NCBI RefSeq assembly: GCF_002224125.1
Contig: NZ_NCSM01000005.1
Location: 124,001 to 188,000, forward strand
Reading direction: 5' to 3'
Source of the DNA: Streptomyces sp. NBS 14/10
GTDB lineage: Bacteria; Actinomycetota; Actinomycetes; Streptomycetales; Streptomycetaceae
Length of the DNA stretch: 64,000 nt
The notes beneath the pieces are model-generated. The model did no database searches. It worked only from the letters and a program-made list of their open reading frames with translations, and was not told where the DNA came from. Positions 28,953-37,650 of this stretch are shown here, in pieces (position 1 is the first letter of the stretch; every line of letters begins with the position of its first letter). The position numbers and the translations under genes are program-made.

Positions 28953-29810
28953 TCAGATGGTGGCCAGCAGCAGGTCCTCGCCGCTCGACGGGCGAAGGCC
29001 GTCGGTGCGGTCGGCGAAGTAGCGCTCGGCCAGCACGGCCCCCGATACGTGCCGGGCGTCCTTGAAGCCGGCCTCGCGGGCCATGGCCAGCATTTCCTCC
29101 GGCGGGTAGAAGCTGATGAACGGCGTTCCGGATGTGCGCGCGCCTTCCGCACTGGCACGGAAGCCGGGGCGATCGGCCTCATCGACCAGTTCGGGCGGCA
29201 GCATGAAGGTCATGGCGAGCGTCGAGTCGGGGGCGAGTCCGCCGATCTGGCGCAGGGTGGCCGCGGTGGCCTCTTTGGTGAGGTACATGGTGACGCCCGT
29301 GGAGACAATGACCGCCGGCCGGCCGGGATCGAAGCCGGCAGCGGTCAGCCGCTCCAGCCAGGACTCGCTGGCCTCGAAGTCGACCGGCACCAGGTGCAGC
29401 CAGTCGGGAATGCCGTACCCGAGTTCGGCCAGGCGGCGGCGCTTCCATGCCTGAGGGCCGGGCTGATCGACCTCGAAGACCCGCAGGCGGGAGGCGATTT
29501 CCGGCCTGCGCTGCGCGAAGGTGTCCAGGCCGGCTCCCAGAATGACGTACTGGGCGACACCGCGGTCGGCCCGCTCGGCGACCAGGTCCTCGATGAACCG
29601 AGCGCGGGCCACGATGGATGCCCGGAATCCGCTGGTGGCGCGCGGGTCCATATCGGGGCGGCGGCGCCAGTCCTCCTCGGGGGCCGCCAACTCGCGGCCG
29701 ATCTCGTCCTCGAGTACATGGGGCGGTGAGTCGACCTCCAGGTGCATCGCCCGCCAGAGGGCGACCCGCACCGCACTGCTCTCCGGCGCCCCGGTCTCCT
29801 CGTCTGCCAT
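28953..29810 (-). CDS. class I SAM-dependent methyltransferase (TIGR00027/LCMT-like family)
   Basis: 285 residues. Family features seen: RARFIEDLV before the SAM domain, the glycine motif VILGAGLDTFAQR, acidic strand-2 end VFEVDQPGPQAWKRRRL, and VDFE followed by the STGVTMYLT segment, as in actinobacterial methyltransferases related to leucine carboxyl methyltransferase. They transfer a methyl group from SAM to carboxylates or hydroxyls of small molecules. ATG at 29810 follows AGAGGGGAGC. Convergent with the cyclase: stops are about 35 bp apart, and a rearrangement may have brought them together. Confidence 0.88.
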   Translation of the reverse strand: MADEETGAPESSAVRVALWRAMHLEVDSPPHVLEDEIGRELAAPEEDWRRRPDMDPRATSGFRASIVARARFIEDLVAERADRGVAQYVILGAGLDTFAQRRPEIASRLRVFEVDQPGPQAWKRRRLAELGYGIPDWLHLVPVDFEASESWLERLTAAGFDPGRPAVIVSTGVTMYLTKEATAATLRQIGGLAPDSTLAMTFMLPPELVDEADRPGFRASAEGARTSGTPFISFYPPEEMLAMAREAGFKDARHVSGAVLAERYFADRTDGLRPSSGEDLLLATI

Positions 29811-29857
29811 GGTGCTCCCCTCTTCTTTCCTGTGCGCCGTGTGGAGGAATCAGCCCG

Positions 29858-31738
29858 TCAGCCGGACGGCAGCGCGGCGGCGGCCGAACCGGCGAGCTCC
29901 TTGGCCAGTTCGCAGGGCCTGCCCTTGCGGCCCGCCCCCTTGATGTCGAGGACCAGCCGCTCGGTCCCCTCCTCCCGGTCCACGCCGATGTAGCCGCGGT
30001 AGACCACTTCGACGCGACAGCTGCCCGCCCCCTCGTAGCCCTCCAGAACGATGGCCTTGCGATCGCCGAGGTCGGCCAACCGGGCGTTCTTGTCGTTCGA
30101 CATTCCGCCCTGGTCGAATCGCAGGTCCACCTCCAAGTCGTTGGTGGTGCTCTTCCACTGGCAGTCCCAGCGGCCGAATCCGACGTCCGGGTCCTTGGCG
30201 TCGATACCGCGCACCTTCTCCAGCGCCTTGGCGTCGAGCAGCGAGCACGCGTCCTGGTGCGCCAGCGACTTGGACCGGAAGGCCGCGGTACGCCGGGGGA
30301 TCTCACCGTCGTTGAGCACCTTGACCGCGATGCCCGTGGCGACATCGGCGGTGCGACACAGCGGCTCCTTGATCTCGTTGGGCTCTCTCGCCGCCGCGGT
30401 GACCCGAAGGCTGTTGCCGCGCGCACCGGTCACCGCCATGTGCCGCACACACTCTTTGGCACCGGCGGCGCGTTCCATGACGGTCACCCGGCCCGTGGTC
30501 TTGCTCGCCACCCCCTCCGGCAGCGGATCGGCGTCGAGCTCCACCCTCACGTCCACAACGTCCTCGCCCCCCTCTTTCAGGATGACATCGCACCGGTTGA
30601 AGTTGCCCTCGTCACCGTCCAGTTCAGCCTCGTCGTACCGGCCGAACACGGTGGCATCCAGCAAGGCGCAGGGGTCGGCCGTACGGGGGTCACCGATGAA
30701 GCCCGCGGCGCCGCTGCGCGTGCTGCCACCCGCCGATGGGGTGGGTTTGTCCGCGTCGGCTTCGTCACCGAGGCTCATCACGAGGAACGGAACGGCGATG
30801 GCCAGTGCCGTGCCGGCGGCGACACCGGCCGTGAGCAGCGGGCGGCGCCTGACGAGGGTCGTCGTCCGGCGCGGCTGTCCGCCCGGCGGGTCCTCGACGC
30901 CGGCGACGGTGTCCGTATAGGGCTTGGTCACCGAGGTCAGCGGGAGGGTCGGGAGCTGGTCCGGCGATCCCGCGATGCCCGCGAGCGCGGTGAGCGACTC
31001 GACGGCGGTGGGACGGGCCCTGGGGTCGCGCTGGAGCATCGCGGTGAGCACCCCGCCGAGCGGCCCGACCTGGGGGCCTACGGCCTCCAGCCGGACCGCG
31101 CGTCCATGGCCGCGCAGCGGCGCGGTCCCGGTGACCAGCCAGTGCAGGGTGGCACCGAGGGAGAAGACGTCGGACGCCCGCTCGGGCGCTGCCCGGAACG
31201 CCTCGGGGGCGGCGTAGGCCGGGGTGAGGCTGATCGGTCCGTTGGGCGTGATCGTCTCACTGCCGTCCGCTCGATACGCGGCGCCGAAGTCGGCCAGCTT
31301 GGCCACTCTGTCGTGAGTGATCACGATATTGCCCGGCTTGACGTCGCAGTGCACGATCCCCTTGGCGTGCAGGGCCGCCAGCGCGGCCGCGATCTGCGCG
31401 CCGATGTGCGCAGCGAGCTGCGGGGCCATCTTCACCGGGACGTCCAGGCTCCCGCCGGTCACATGCTCCATCACCAGCCAGAACGTGGCCTTCTTGCCCT
31501 TGCCCGCGCGGACGGCGTCGTAGAGGGTGACCACATGCGGATGGCTGAACTTCGCCAGCGCGCGTGCTTCGGCCAGCAGTTGATCGAAGCCGGCCTGGCT
31601 GTTGTCCTCGAGCAGGGCCCGCTTGAGGACGACGGGCCGGCCCAGCTCCGTGTCGACAGCGAACCAGACCGCCCCTCTTCCTCCCTCGACGGGCCCCCTC
31701 GTGAGCCGGTACTTGCCCACTTTCTCCCCCCGGCGCAC
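29858..31738 (-). CDS. membrane-anchored Ser/Thr protein kinase with extracellular domain
   Basis: About 626 residues. Kinase domain in the first 260: ATP-binding Lys in VVLKRALL, catalytic loop HCDVKPGN (Cys replaces the usual Arg of HRD), metal-binding ADFGAA and the APE-like YAAPEAF. After a Pro/Arg-rich linker comes one transmembrane helix (PLLTAGVAAGTALAIAVPFL). Then an outside region has two similar Cys-containing repeats (DPCALLDATVFGR and DACSLLDAKALEK, each with a later Cys), resembling DUF3558-type lipoprotein domains. Start: GTG at 31738 with GAGGGGAG ideally spaced; TTG 31759 and GTG 31720 are alternatives. Probably senses an extracellular cue. The HRD change would leave activity but remove activation-loop-dependent regulation. 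Confidence 0.88.
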   Translation of the reverse strand: MRRGEKVGKYRLTRGPVEGGRGAVWFAVDTELGRPVVLKRALLEDNSQAGFDQLLAEARALAKFSHPHVVTLYDAVRAGKGKKATFWLVMEHVTGGSLDVPVKMAPQLAAHIGAQIAAALAALHAKGIVHCDVKPGNIVITHDRVAKLADFGAAYRADGSETITPNGPISLTPAYAAPEAFRAAPERASDVFSLGATLHWLVTGTAPLRGHGRAVRLEAVGPQVGPLGGVLTAMLQRDPRARPTAVESLTALAGIAGSPDQLPTLPLTSVTKPYTDTVAGVEDPPGGQPRRTTTLVRRRPLLTAGVAAGTALAIAVPFLVMSLGDEADADKPTPSAGGSTRSGAAGFIGDPRTADPCALLDATVFGRYDEAELDGDEGNFNRCDVILKEGGEDVVDVRVELDADPLPEGVASKTTGRVTVMERAAGAKECVRHMAVTGARGNSLRVTAAAREPNEIKEPLCRTADVATGIAVKVLNDGEIPRRTAAFRSKSLAHQDACSLLDAKALEKVRGIDAKDPDVGFGRWDCQWKSTTNDLEVDLRFDQGGMSNDKNARLADLGDRKAIVLEGYEGAGSCRVEVVYRGYIGVDREEGTERLVLDIKGAGRKGRPCELAKELAGSAAAALPSG

Positions 31739-31969
31739 AACGACTCTCCCCTCGCGCAAGACCGGATCCTGCTGTTACAGGCACGCGGATCGAACTTACT
31801 GCGTACGGGAAGAGTCACACAGCGTTTCCGGCGCTCTTGAGGGTGAACCCGGGCCCGGTAGGTGTCCGTGGCGCGCCGGGCATGGCCGGTTGAGGAGGGG
31901 ATTCACACACCACTCCAGAAATCATCACCTTCTGTGGAGATTGTGATGCCCGGCACCGTGATCTCCTGA

Positions 31970-32752
31970 CTAGGAGTGGGTGACCTTGAGACTGGATATC
32001 CGGACCTCGCCGTAGTTGTCGCTGTCGCACGGGTCCGAGTTGCCGCAGTTGGCCTGTGTGTAGGCCCCCGCTTTGAAGTAGTTGGTGTCGCCGTCGTGGG
32101 AGATCGTGGTCTCCCGGTGCCCGTTGTAGTACACGGCGATCTTTCCGCCCTTCGCCACGAACTTGGCCTGGAACTCGGTGCCCAGCTCGTAGTCGTCGGT
32201 GACGAGGTGGCGGCGGGAGTCGTCACCGTCGGTGATGTAGAGTTTGCGGCCCTCGAGGCGGAAGACCGTGACATCGTCGTCGCCGCCATGGACCTGGGCG
32301 CCGACCAGATGCGGCTTGTCGTTGGGCAGGGCCCAGAAGGCTTCCCTGACCACGAGGGTGTGGGTGCCCTCGGTGGTCGACCAACTGGCTTCTTCTTCCC
32401 CGTTGTCGGTCATCTCCCGCAACTCGGCACGCGGGTAGCTGGAGCCGCCCGTCGTCACACCGTTGACGGCGGCTCGGAACCGGACCGCGTCACACTCCTC
32501 GTTGACCCGGAACCAGGGCTTGGCGGAGAAGGTGGCGAGCTCGGGTTGGGTGATCTCGGTCGGATCCTCGTCGTCGCCGGTGGGAAGGGTCATCTTCCAG
32601 TTGGTGAGGTCGAGGACATCGGCGGGGTAGGTGCAGCGGGCGGCGGGGGCGTCGTGGCGGGTGGACGTGTCGGCCTGCGCGGGGAGCACGAGGGCGGCGG
32701 TCGAGGCGGCCACGGAGATGCCTGCGAGGACGATGATGCGCATACGCGGCAT
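31970..32752 (-). CDS. secreted alginate lyase, polysaccharide lyase family 7
   Basis: 260 residues. Signal peptide with cleavage after PAQA (about residue 27), then a single PL7 jelly-roll: SYPRAELREM (105-114, catalytic-groove Arg and Glu), QVHGG (153-157, the QIH/QVH motif) and YFKAGAYTQ (225-233, catalytic Tyr). These are the three diagnostic PL7 motifs, all complete. It cuts alginate (poly-uronate) by beta-elimination outside the cell; QVH rather than QIH is linked in the family mostly to polyM preference. Start: ATG 32752 with GGAAGGA upstream; ATG 32785 is less likely. No uronate-catabolism genes are adjacent. Confidence 0.93.
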   Translation of the reverse strand: MPRMRIIVLAGISVAASTAALVLPAQADTSTRHDAPAARCTYPADVLDLTNWKMTLPTGDDEDPTEITQPELATFSAKPWFRVNEECDAVRFRAAVNGVTTGGSSYPRAELREMTDNGEEEASWSTTEGTHTLVVREAFWALPNDKPHLVGAQVHGGDDDVTVFRLEGRKLYITDGDDSRRHLVTDDYELGTEFQAKFVAKGGKIAVYYNGHRETTISHDGDTNYFKAGAYTQANCGNSDPCDSDNYGEVRISSLKVTHS

Positions 32753-32872
32753 GTGCGGTCTTCCTTCCTGGGCGAGGGGGGACAAGCGCGAGCGTCATTT
32801 CCCTCGAAACGTGGAGACGTCGTCGCACTGATCCCGCCGGCGCGGAACGGGCGTGGGTCGTTCGCCATTGTT

Positions 32873-32910
32873 CGCCGCCGTCACCGGGACGGGTCCCGGT
32901 GACGGCGGCG
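32873..32910 (-). terminator. strong hairpin terminator after the lipoprotein gene
   Basis: Perfect 18-bp stem (arms 32873-32890 and 32893-32910) with a GG apex, 46 bp past the stop of the lipoprotein gene. No U-tract, as usual for Streptomyces terminators. Confidence 0.75.
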
Positions 32911-32955
32911 ACACTCCATGGCGCGACCCCGGCCACACGCGGACGCGGCCGGGGG

Positions 32956-33492
32956 TCAGCCGGCCAGCTTCACCTTGGTCGCTTTGGCCACCTCGCAGGT
33001 CTGCGGCATCGCGGCGGAGTCCCCCTTCCAGGCGGCGGACGCGAGCGCGCTCTTCCGGGCTCCGACCTGGACGGGCTGGTCGGCGAGGGTGGCGTAGACC
33101 GCCTTGTCGGGGTGCGCGGAGTTCAGAAAGCGGACCTTGACGGTGTAGGCGTAGTCCGCCGCGCCGTTCACGTTGTCGAGCTGGACGACCGCGAACAGCT
33201 TGGCCGCGTCGCGCAGCTGGCACGACTTGATGCTGACCTCGACCTTGGACGTGACGGGTTGGGCGGGGCCGGACCCGCCGGCCGCACCACTCGCCCCGGC
33301 GGAGGGCGACGACGTGGCCTTCGCGCCCGGCGAGCCGCCGCTGCTCGCGCGCTGCTGCCCGCTCTGCTTCCCGCTCTTCCCGTCGACATCGGACGATGCG
33401 TCGTCCGAGCCGCCACTGGAGCAGGCCGAGAGGGCGAGGAGGGCGGAGGCGGCGAGGGCGCCGAACGTGGCGACGCGAGGAAGGTGGCGCAT
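32956..33492 (-). CDS. small secreted lipoprotein of unknown function
   Basis: 178 residues. Lipoprotein signal with lipobox ALSAC (Cys24), followed by a long Ser/Gly/Lys linker (to about 85) and a compact C-terminal beta domain (SKVEVSIKSC ... LDNVNGAADYAYTVKVRFLN). The domain has two cysteines, probably disulfide bonded, and resembles DUF4352-like immunoglobulin-type domains. Start: ATG at 33492; the open frame to 33639 has no signal-peptide logic. Flanked by a strong terminator downstream, so probably a single transcription unit. Confidence 0.82.
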   Translation of the reverse strand: MRHLPRVATFGALAASALLALSACSSGGSDDASSDVDGKSGKQSGQQRASSGGSPGAKATSSPSAGASGAAGGSGPAQPVTSKVEVSIKSCQLRDAAKLFAVVQLDNVNGAADYAYTVKVRFLNSAHPDKAVYATLADQPVQVGARKSALASAAWKGDSAAMPQTCEVAKATKVKLAG

Positions 33493-33646
33493 GGCGGAAG
33501 GTCCCCCGTCAGGACACAGGTTCGCCGGACGGACCGGCCGGATCCGTTTCACGCTAGCACCTGGGGTAATCGCCGCCCGCGGGGCGGGTGGACGACGAGT
33601 TCGGCCTCGCTCGTGTCCGTGTGGAGGCACAGCGGACACCGACCGG

Positions 33647-35005
33647 CTAAGTGTCGAACTCGCAGTCGCGGGTCTCCGGCAGGGCCAGCAGGCACAGCAG
33701 GCTCACCAGACAGAGCCCGCCGGTGTAGAAACCGAGCACGAGCGGTGAATCCCACTGGCTGTTCAGCCAAGTGGCGATGGACGGGGCGAAGCCGCCACCG
33801 AGGGTGTTGGCGAGGATGAAGGCCGCGGAGGCGCCGGTGTAGCGCAGCCGGGCGGGGAACAGTTCGGCCAGGAATGCCGCCACCGGAGAGAACATCAGCG
33901 CGAGCAGCACGAGTCCGACCGTATAGGCGCCGGTGATCGTCAGTGCGTCGCGCGAGCTCAGTGAGGCGTACATGGGCACGGCCCATAACACGCAGCCGAC
34001 GGCCCCGGTCAGCATCACCGGGCGGCGGCCGACCCGGTCGGCGAGCCTGGCGGCCGGGACGGTGATCGCGATTCCGGCCGCGGCGCCGACGCTCGCGGCG
34101 GTCAGCATCGTGTTCTGCGGAATGTCGAGTGACTTCGGGCCGTACGAGATGCTGTAGACGATCGTCAGGTAGTAGACGGCCGATCCACCGAGCGCCGCGC
34201 CGACGCCGAGCAGCAGCCGCCCGGGATGCTGTTGGAGAAGCACACCGAGCGGAAAGCGGGACACCGGCGTCGGCGCCGGTGTCGTACGGGTGGCCGCCGG
34301 GCTGAACACGGGTGACTCGGAGACCGTCGTACGCACCCACAGGCCGATCAGGACGAGGACGGTGCTGAGCAGGAAGGGGATCCGCCAGGCGCCATGTGTG
34401 AAGCCCTCCCGGCCCGCGAGGTGGAGGGTGGGCAGGATGACGGCGCTGGACAGCAGGAAGCCGAGCGAGGGGCCGGCCTGGGGAATGGACGCGTACAGCG
34501 CACGGCGCCCGGGTGGCGCGTGTTCCACGGAGAGCAGCACCGCGCCACCCCACTCGCCTCCCATGCTCACGCCCTGCAGCAGGCGGAGCGTCACCAGCAG
34601 GACGGGAGCGAGGAGTCCCGCGGTCTCATACGTCGGCAATAGTCCGACGCCCACCGTTGCCACGCCCATCAGCAACAGTGAGGTGACCAGGGCCTGTCGG
34701 CGGCCCAGCCGGTCACCGATCGTCCCGAACAGTACGACGCCGAGGGGGCGGGCCAGGAAGGCCGCGGCGAACGTGAGGAACGCGGCCAGGGAGGAGGCGG
34801 TGTCGCTCCCGGAGGGGAAGAAGGCCGGGCCGAGGACGAGCGCGGCGGCGGTGCCGTACACGGCGAAGTCGTAGTACTCGATCGTGGTGCCGATCAGGCT
34901 CGCGACGGCGATCCGCGCTGCCTTGCTCTTCGGTTCCGGCGGTGGTGCGACGGCCGGTCTGGGACGGGCGGTCTCGAGCGCGATCTTGGCGGGGGAATCG
35001 GGCAT
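33647..35005 (-). CDS. MFS metabolite:H+ symporter (MHS family)
   Basis: 452 residues, 12 helices. The MHS features are the start of helix 1 (GTTIEYYDFAVYG), the loop motif GDRLGRRQAL and R-L-L-Q-G-V-S-M-G-G-E-W-G-G in helix 4, matching the ProP/ShiA/KgtP group of dicarboxylate, shikimate or betaine carriers. It reads away from the biosynthetic operon at 35573, with 567 bp of non-coding DNA between. Substrate not determined. Confidence 0.9.
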   Translation of the reverse strand: MPDSPAKIALETARPRPAVAPPPEPKSKAARIAVASLIGTTIEYYDFAVYGTAAALVLGPAFFPSGSDTASSLAAFLTFAAAFLARPLGVVLFGTIGDRLGRRQALVTSLLLMGVATVGVGLLPTYETAGLLAPVLLVTLRLLQGVSMGGEWGGAVLLSVEHAPPGRRALYASIPQAGPSLGFLLSSAVILPTLHLAGREGFTHGAWRIPFLLSTVLVLIGLWVRTTVSESPVFSPAATRTTPAPTPVSRFPLGVLLQQHPGRLLLGVGAALGGSAVYYLTIVYSISYGPKSLDIPQNTMLTAASVGAAAGIAITVPAARLADRVGRRPVMLTGAVGCVLWAVPMYASLSSRDALTITGAYTVGLVLLALMFSPVAAFLAELFPARLRYTGASAAFILANTLGGGFAPSIATWLNSQWDSPLVLGFYTGGLCLVSLLCLLALPETRDCEFDT

Positions 35006-35572
35006 GGGGGTTCACTTCCGGTATGCCCGGAACCAAACGGTCCGGGTCCAGATGGGGACGGCCTCGCATGCAACACGAATCGGAGCGGGGTGTCACTCTA
35101 AACCCCGAAATTCGATTTCGACAAGGAAGCCTGGTCATCCGATTTAGCCGGTGGATGTCGCGGGTTCCGGAGCCGAATAAGCGCCTCTTTACACAGCTCA
35201 CCAGCCATAAACGTGCGCCGCGGCTACGGGTGGACACATCTCCAAAAGCTGCACAGAGCGCACCATGCGGCACCACCCCCACCACTTTCCGCATAACGAC
35301 CCACGATGACCACGACTCAACCCCCAACGACCCGGTCGAGGGCTAATAAGTATGCAGGGCACGGTGTAAAAATTCCCAGGCAGTCACACCTTGCCAACGA
35401 GCGATCACCCGGTGAATGCTGAGGCGAGTAAGAACTTGAAAGTTTCATGACCGCTCTTTTTCGGCCATGGAGGCCCCAACGGGATGCCGTAGTTCCGCTT
35501 TTCCAGGATTTTCACTCGAAGCCGCTGCCAGACCTTGCCATGCGGCCTCTGGGTATGGAAGGCGCATTACCC
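35006..35572. other. long non-coding leader region
   Basis: 567 bp with lower G+C than the genes around it, and no reading frame with Streptomyces-like codon usage. It separates two divergent units and should contain the promoter(s) of the 3,4-AHBA operon. Several A/T-rich stretches lie near 35341-35460. No clear operator, riboswitch or small gene was recognised by eye. Confidence 0.6.
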
Positions 35573-36430
35573 ATGATGAAAAACGGCAAGTTATTTCGCC
35601 TAAGACGACTGTCGTTGGCGGGTGACGACAAACACCTGCTCGTCCCACTCGACCACAGCGTGTCGGACGGCCCGATCGTCCCCGCCGACCAGTGGGCCGA
35701 TCTGCTCCGGGCGCTGGTGGCCGGCGGAGCGGACGGGATCGTCGTCCACAAGGGACGCGCCCGGGCCCTCGCACCGGACATCCTCAAAAGCTGCGCCCTG
35801 GTGGTGCACTTGAGCGCCAGTACCGCCTGCTCCGCCGATGTCAACGCCAAGGTGCTGGTCGGCGATGTCGAGGAGGCCTTGCGGCTCGGTGCGGACGCGG
35901 TCAGCGTGCATGTGAACATCGGGTCGGACACCGAAGCGCAGCAGCTCGCCGATCTGGGGGCGGTGGCCCGCTCCTGCGATGCGTGGGGCATGCCGCTGAT
36001 CGCGATGGTCTACCCCCGGGGCCCGCGGATCGAGAACCCGCACGATCCCGCTCTGCTCTCGCATCTGGCCAATGTCGCCGCGGATCTGGGCGCCGACATG
36101 GTGAAGACCTCCGTCGCCCTGCCGCTCGACCGGATGGCCGAGGTGGTGGCGAACAGCCCCATCCCCATCCTGGCGGCCGGAGGCCCGCCGGACGGCTCCG
36201 ACCTCGTCGAATACGGCACCGCCGTCATGGCCTCCGGCTGTCGGGGGCTGGCCATCGGCCGCCGGGTCTTCACCTCCCCCTCACCCGCCGCGCTGGTGTC
36301 CCGGCTCTCCGCGGTCGTACACGGCGGCAGTGGCGGCAGCGGCGGTGACGGCACCGAACCGGCGACGCGTCCCGACGGCCGGACCGATGACATGGCCCAT
36401 TACTCGACGATGGTGGCAGGTATCGCATGA
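35573..36430 (+). CDS. griI-like: GriI-like aldolase, first enzyme of 3-amino-4-hydroxybenzoate synthesis
   Basis: 285 residues of the DhnA/archaeal class I aldolase family. GriI condenses aspartate-4-semialdehyde with dihydroxyacetone phosphate. Seen: [11 protein letters not shown] at the start of the barrel, a Schiff-base Lys candidate in MVKTSVALP (about residue 178), and the C-terminal phosphate site [10 protein letters not shown] with GLAIGRRVF. Start: ATG at 35573 with GGAAGG upstream; an earlier ATG at 35447 would add 42 atypical residues. It overlaps the GriH-like gene by 4 bp, the same pair order as in grixazone-type loci. Together they should supply 3,4-AHBA independently of shikimate. 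Confidence 0.9.
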   Translation: MMKNGKLFRLRRLSLAGDDKHLLVPLDHSVSDGPIVPADQWADLLRALVAGGADGIVVHKGRARALAPDILKSCALVVHLSASTACSADVNAKVLVGDVEEALRLGADAVSVHVNIGSDTEAQQLADLGAVARSCDAWGMPLIAMVYPRGPRIENPHDPALLSHLANVAADLGADMVKTSVALPLDRMAEVVANSPIPILAAGGPPDGSDLVEYGTAVMASGCRGLAIGRRVFTSPSPAALVSRLSAVVHGGSGGSGGDGTEPATRPDGRTDDMAHYSTMVAGIA

Positions 36431-37650
36431 GGTTTGCATGGATCGATCTGCGTGAAGTCCCGGGGCCACAGCTCCAGGCGGTGGTGGACGCGGCCATCCA
36501 CACCCGGATGGCCGGGGTGCTGGCCACCGATGCCGAACTGCTCGCGACGCTGCCCCCGACCGTCACCCGGGTGCTGATCCCCGGGGATCCGGCCACGGAC
36601 ACCGCGAAGAAGCCCGGCGCCAAGGAGAAGAAGGAAACCAAGGGGGATTCCAAAGGGGATTCCAAGGAGGCGAAGGCCACCACCACATCCCCGGCCGGCG
36701 CCACATCCCCGGCCGGCGCCGGATGGGACGTCCTGCTGCGGACGTTCACCACCCAGGACGAGCTCGACGCCCTCGCCGCGGACAACCGCGCCGCCGGTGG
36801 CACGCCCACCGCCGGCTTCATCGACGTACGTGACGACCGCACCCTGCGGCTGTCGTGCGCGGGCGCCATGGCGCTGCCGTACACCGTCATCCACTTCGCC
36901 GACCCGACCAAGATCCCGCTGGAGATCGTGCTCGCCGCGGCCGAGTCCGCCGAGGGCAAGCTGCTCACCACCGTCGCCGACCTGGAAGAGGCGGCCATCG
37001 TCTTCGATGTGCTGGAGCGCGGCTCGGACGGCATCCTGTACCCGCCCCGCACCGCCGACGAGGTGTTCGCGCTGGCACGGCTGCTGGAGGCCACCACCCC
37101 GCAGCTGGAGCTGACCACGCTGACCGTGGAGCGCATCCAGCACGTCGGGCTCGGCGACCGGGTCTGTGTGGACACCTGCTCGCACTTCGAGGAGGACGAG
37201 GGCATCCTCGTCGGCTCGTACTCCTCCGGGTTCATCCTCTGCTGCAGCGAAACCCATCCGCTGCCGTACATGCCGACCCGGCCGTTCCGGGTCAACGCCG
37301 GCGCCCTGCACTCGTACACGCTCGGGCCCGAGAACCGCACCAGCTATCTGAGCGAGGTGGGCTCCGGCCACGCCCTGCTGGCGGTCGGCGCCGACGGCCG
37401 CACCCGACGGGTCGTGGTCGGCCGCGCCAAGCTGGAGTCCCGGCCGCTGCTGGAGATCCGCGCGCACGCCGAGGACGGACAGTTGGTCAGCCTGACCGTG
37501 CAGGACGACTGGCATGTACGGGTGCTCGGCCCGGGCGGGAAGGTCCTCAACGTCACCGAGCTGCGGACCGGCGATGAACTGCTCGGCTATCTGGCCACGG
37601 ACAAGCGCCATGTGGGCCTGCCGATCGGCGAGTTCTGCAAGGAATTCTGA
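36427..37650 (+). CDS. griH-like: GriH-like 3-dehydroquinate-synthase-II-type enzyme (3,4-AHBA formation)
   Basis: 407 residues. Family knowledge: GriH converts the C7 sugar-amino acid phosphate made by GriI into 3,4-AHBA. Seen: [12 protein letters not shown] start, the conserved GDRVCVDTCSHFEEDEGILVGS block and the RVNAGALHSYT segment. Odd: residues about 58-98 form a Lys/Glu/Ser/Pro-rich low-complexity insert encoded by short tandem repeats, probably a surface loop that expanded. The insert is in frame and the core looks complete. Start ATG 36427 overlaps GriI; stop shares its last base with the ligase ATG at 37650. Confidence 0.9.
   Translation: MRFAWIDLREVPGPQLQAVVDAAIHTRMAGVLATDAELLATLPPTVTRVLIPGDPATDTAKKPGAKEKKETKGDSKGDSKEAKATTTSPAGATSPAGAGWDVLLRTFTTQDELDALAADNRAAGGTPTAGFIDVRDDRTLRLSCAGAMALPYTVIHFADPTKIPLEIVLAAAESAEGKLLTTVADLEEAAIVFDVLERGSDGILYPPRTADEVFALARLLEATTPQLELTTLTVERIQHVGLGDRVCVDTCSHFEEDEGILVGSYSSGFILCCSETHPLPYMPTRPFRVNAGALHSYTLGPENRTSYLSEVGSGHALLAVGADGRTRRVVVGRAKLESRPLLEIRAHAEDGQLVSLTVQDDWHVRVLGPGGKVLNVTELRTGDELLGYLATDKRHVGLPIGEFCKEF
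36643..36720 (+). repeat. tandem repeats inside the GriH-like gene
   Basis: Two 12-bp units (GGGGATTCCAAA / GGGGATTCCAAG at 36643-36666, coding GDSK twice) and two identical 18-bp units (ACATCCCCGGCCGGCGCC at 36685-36702 and 36703-36720, coding TSPAGA twice). In-frame expansion of the linker. Confidence 0.85.

Noticed and set aside
29618..31840. 740-codon plus-strand open frame
   Set aside because: It is the complement of the methyltransferase and kinase genes. High third-position GC leaves the opposite strand free of stops; no family motif is seen in it.
35006..35572. small genes in the leader of the 3,4-AHBA operon
   Set aside because: Frames of up to 134 codons exist, but codon position bias is absent, they cross A/T-rich segments, and no RBS or domain is visible.
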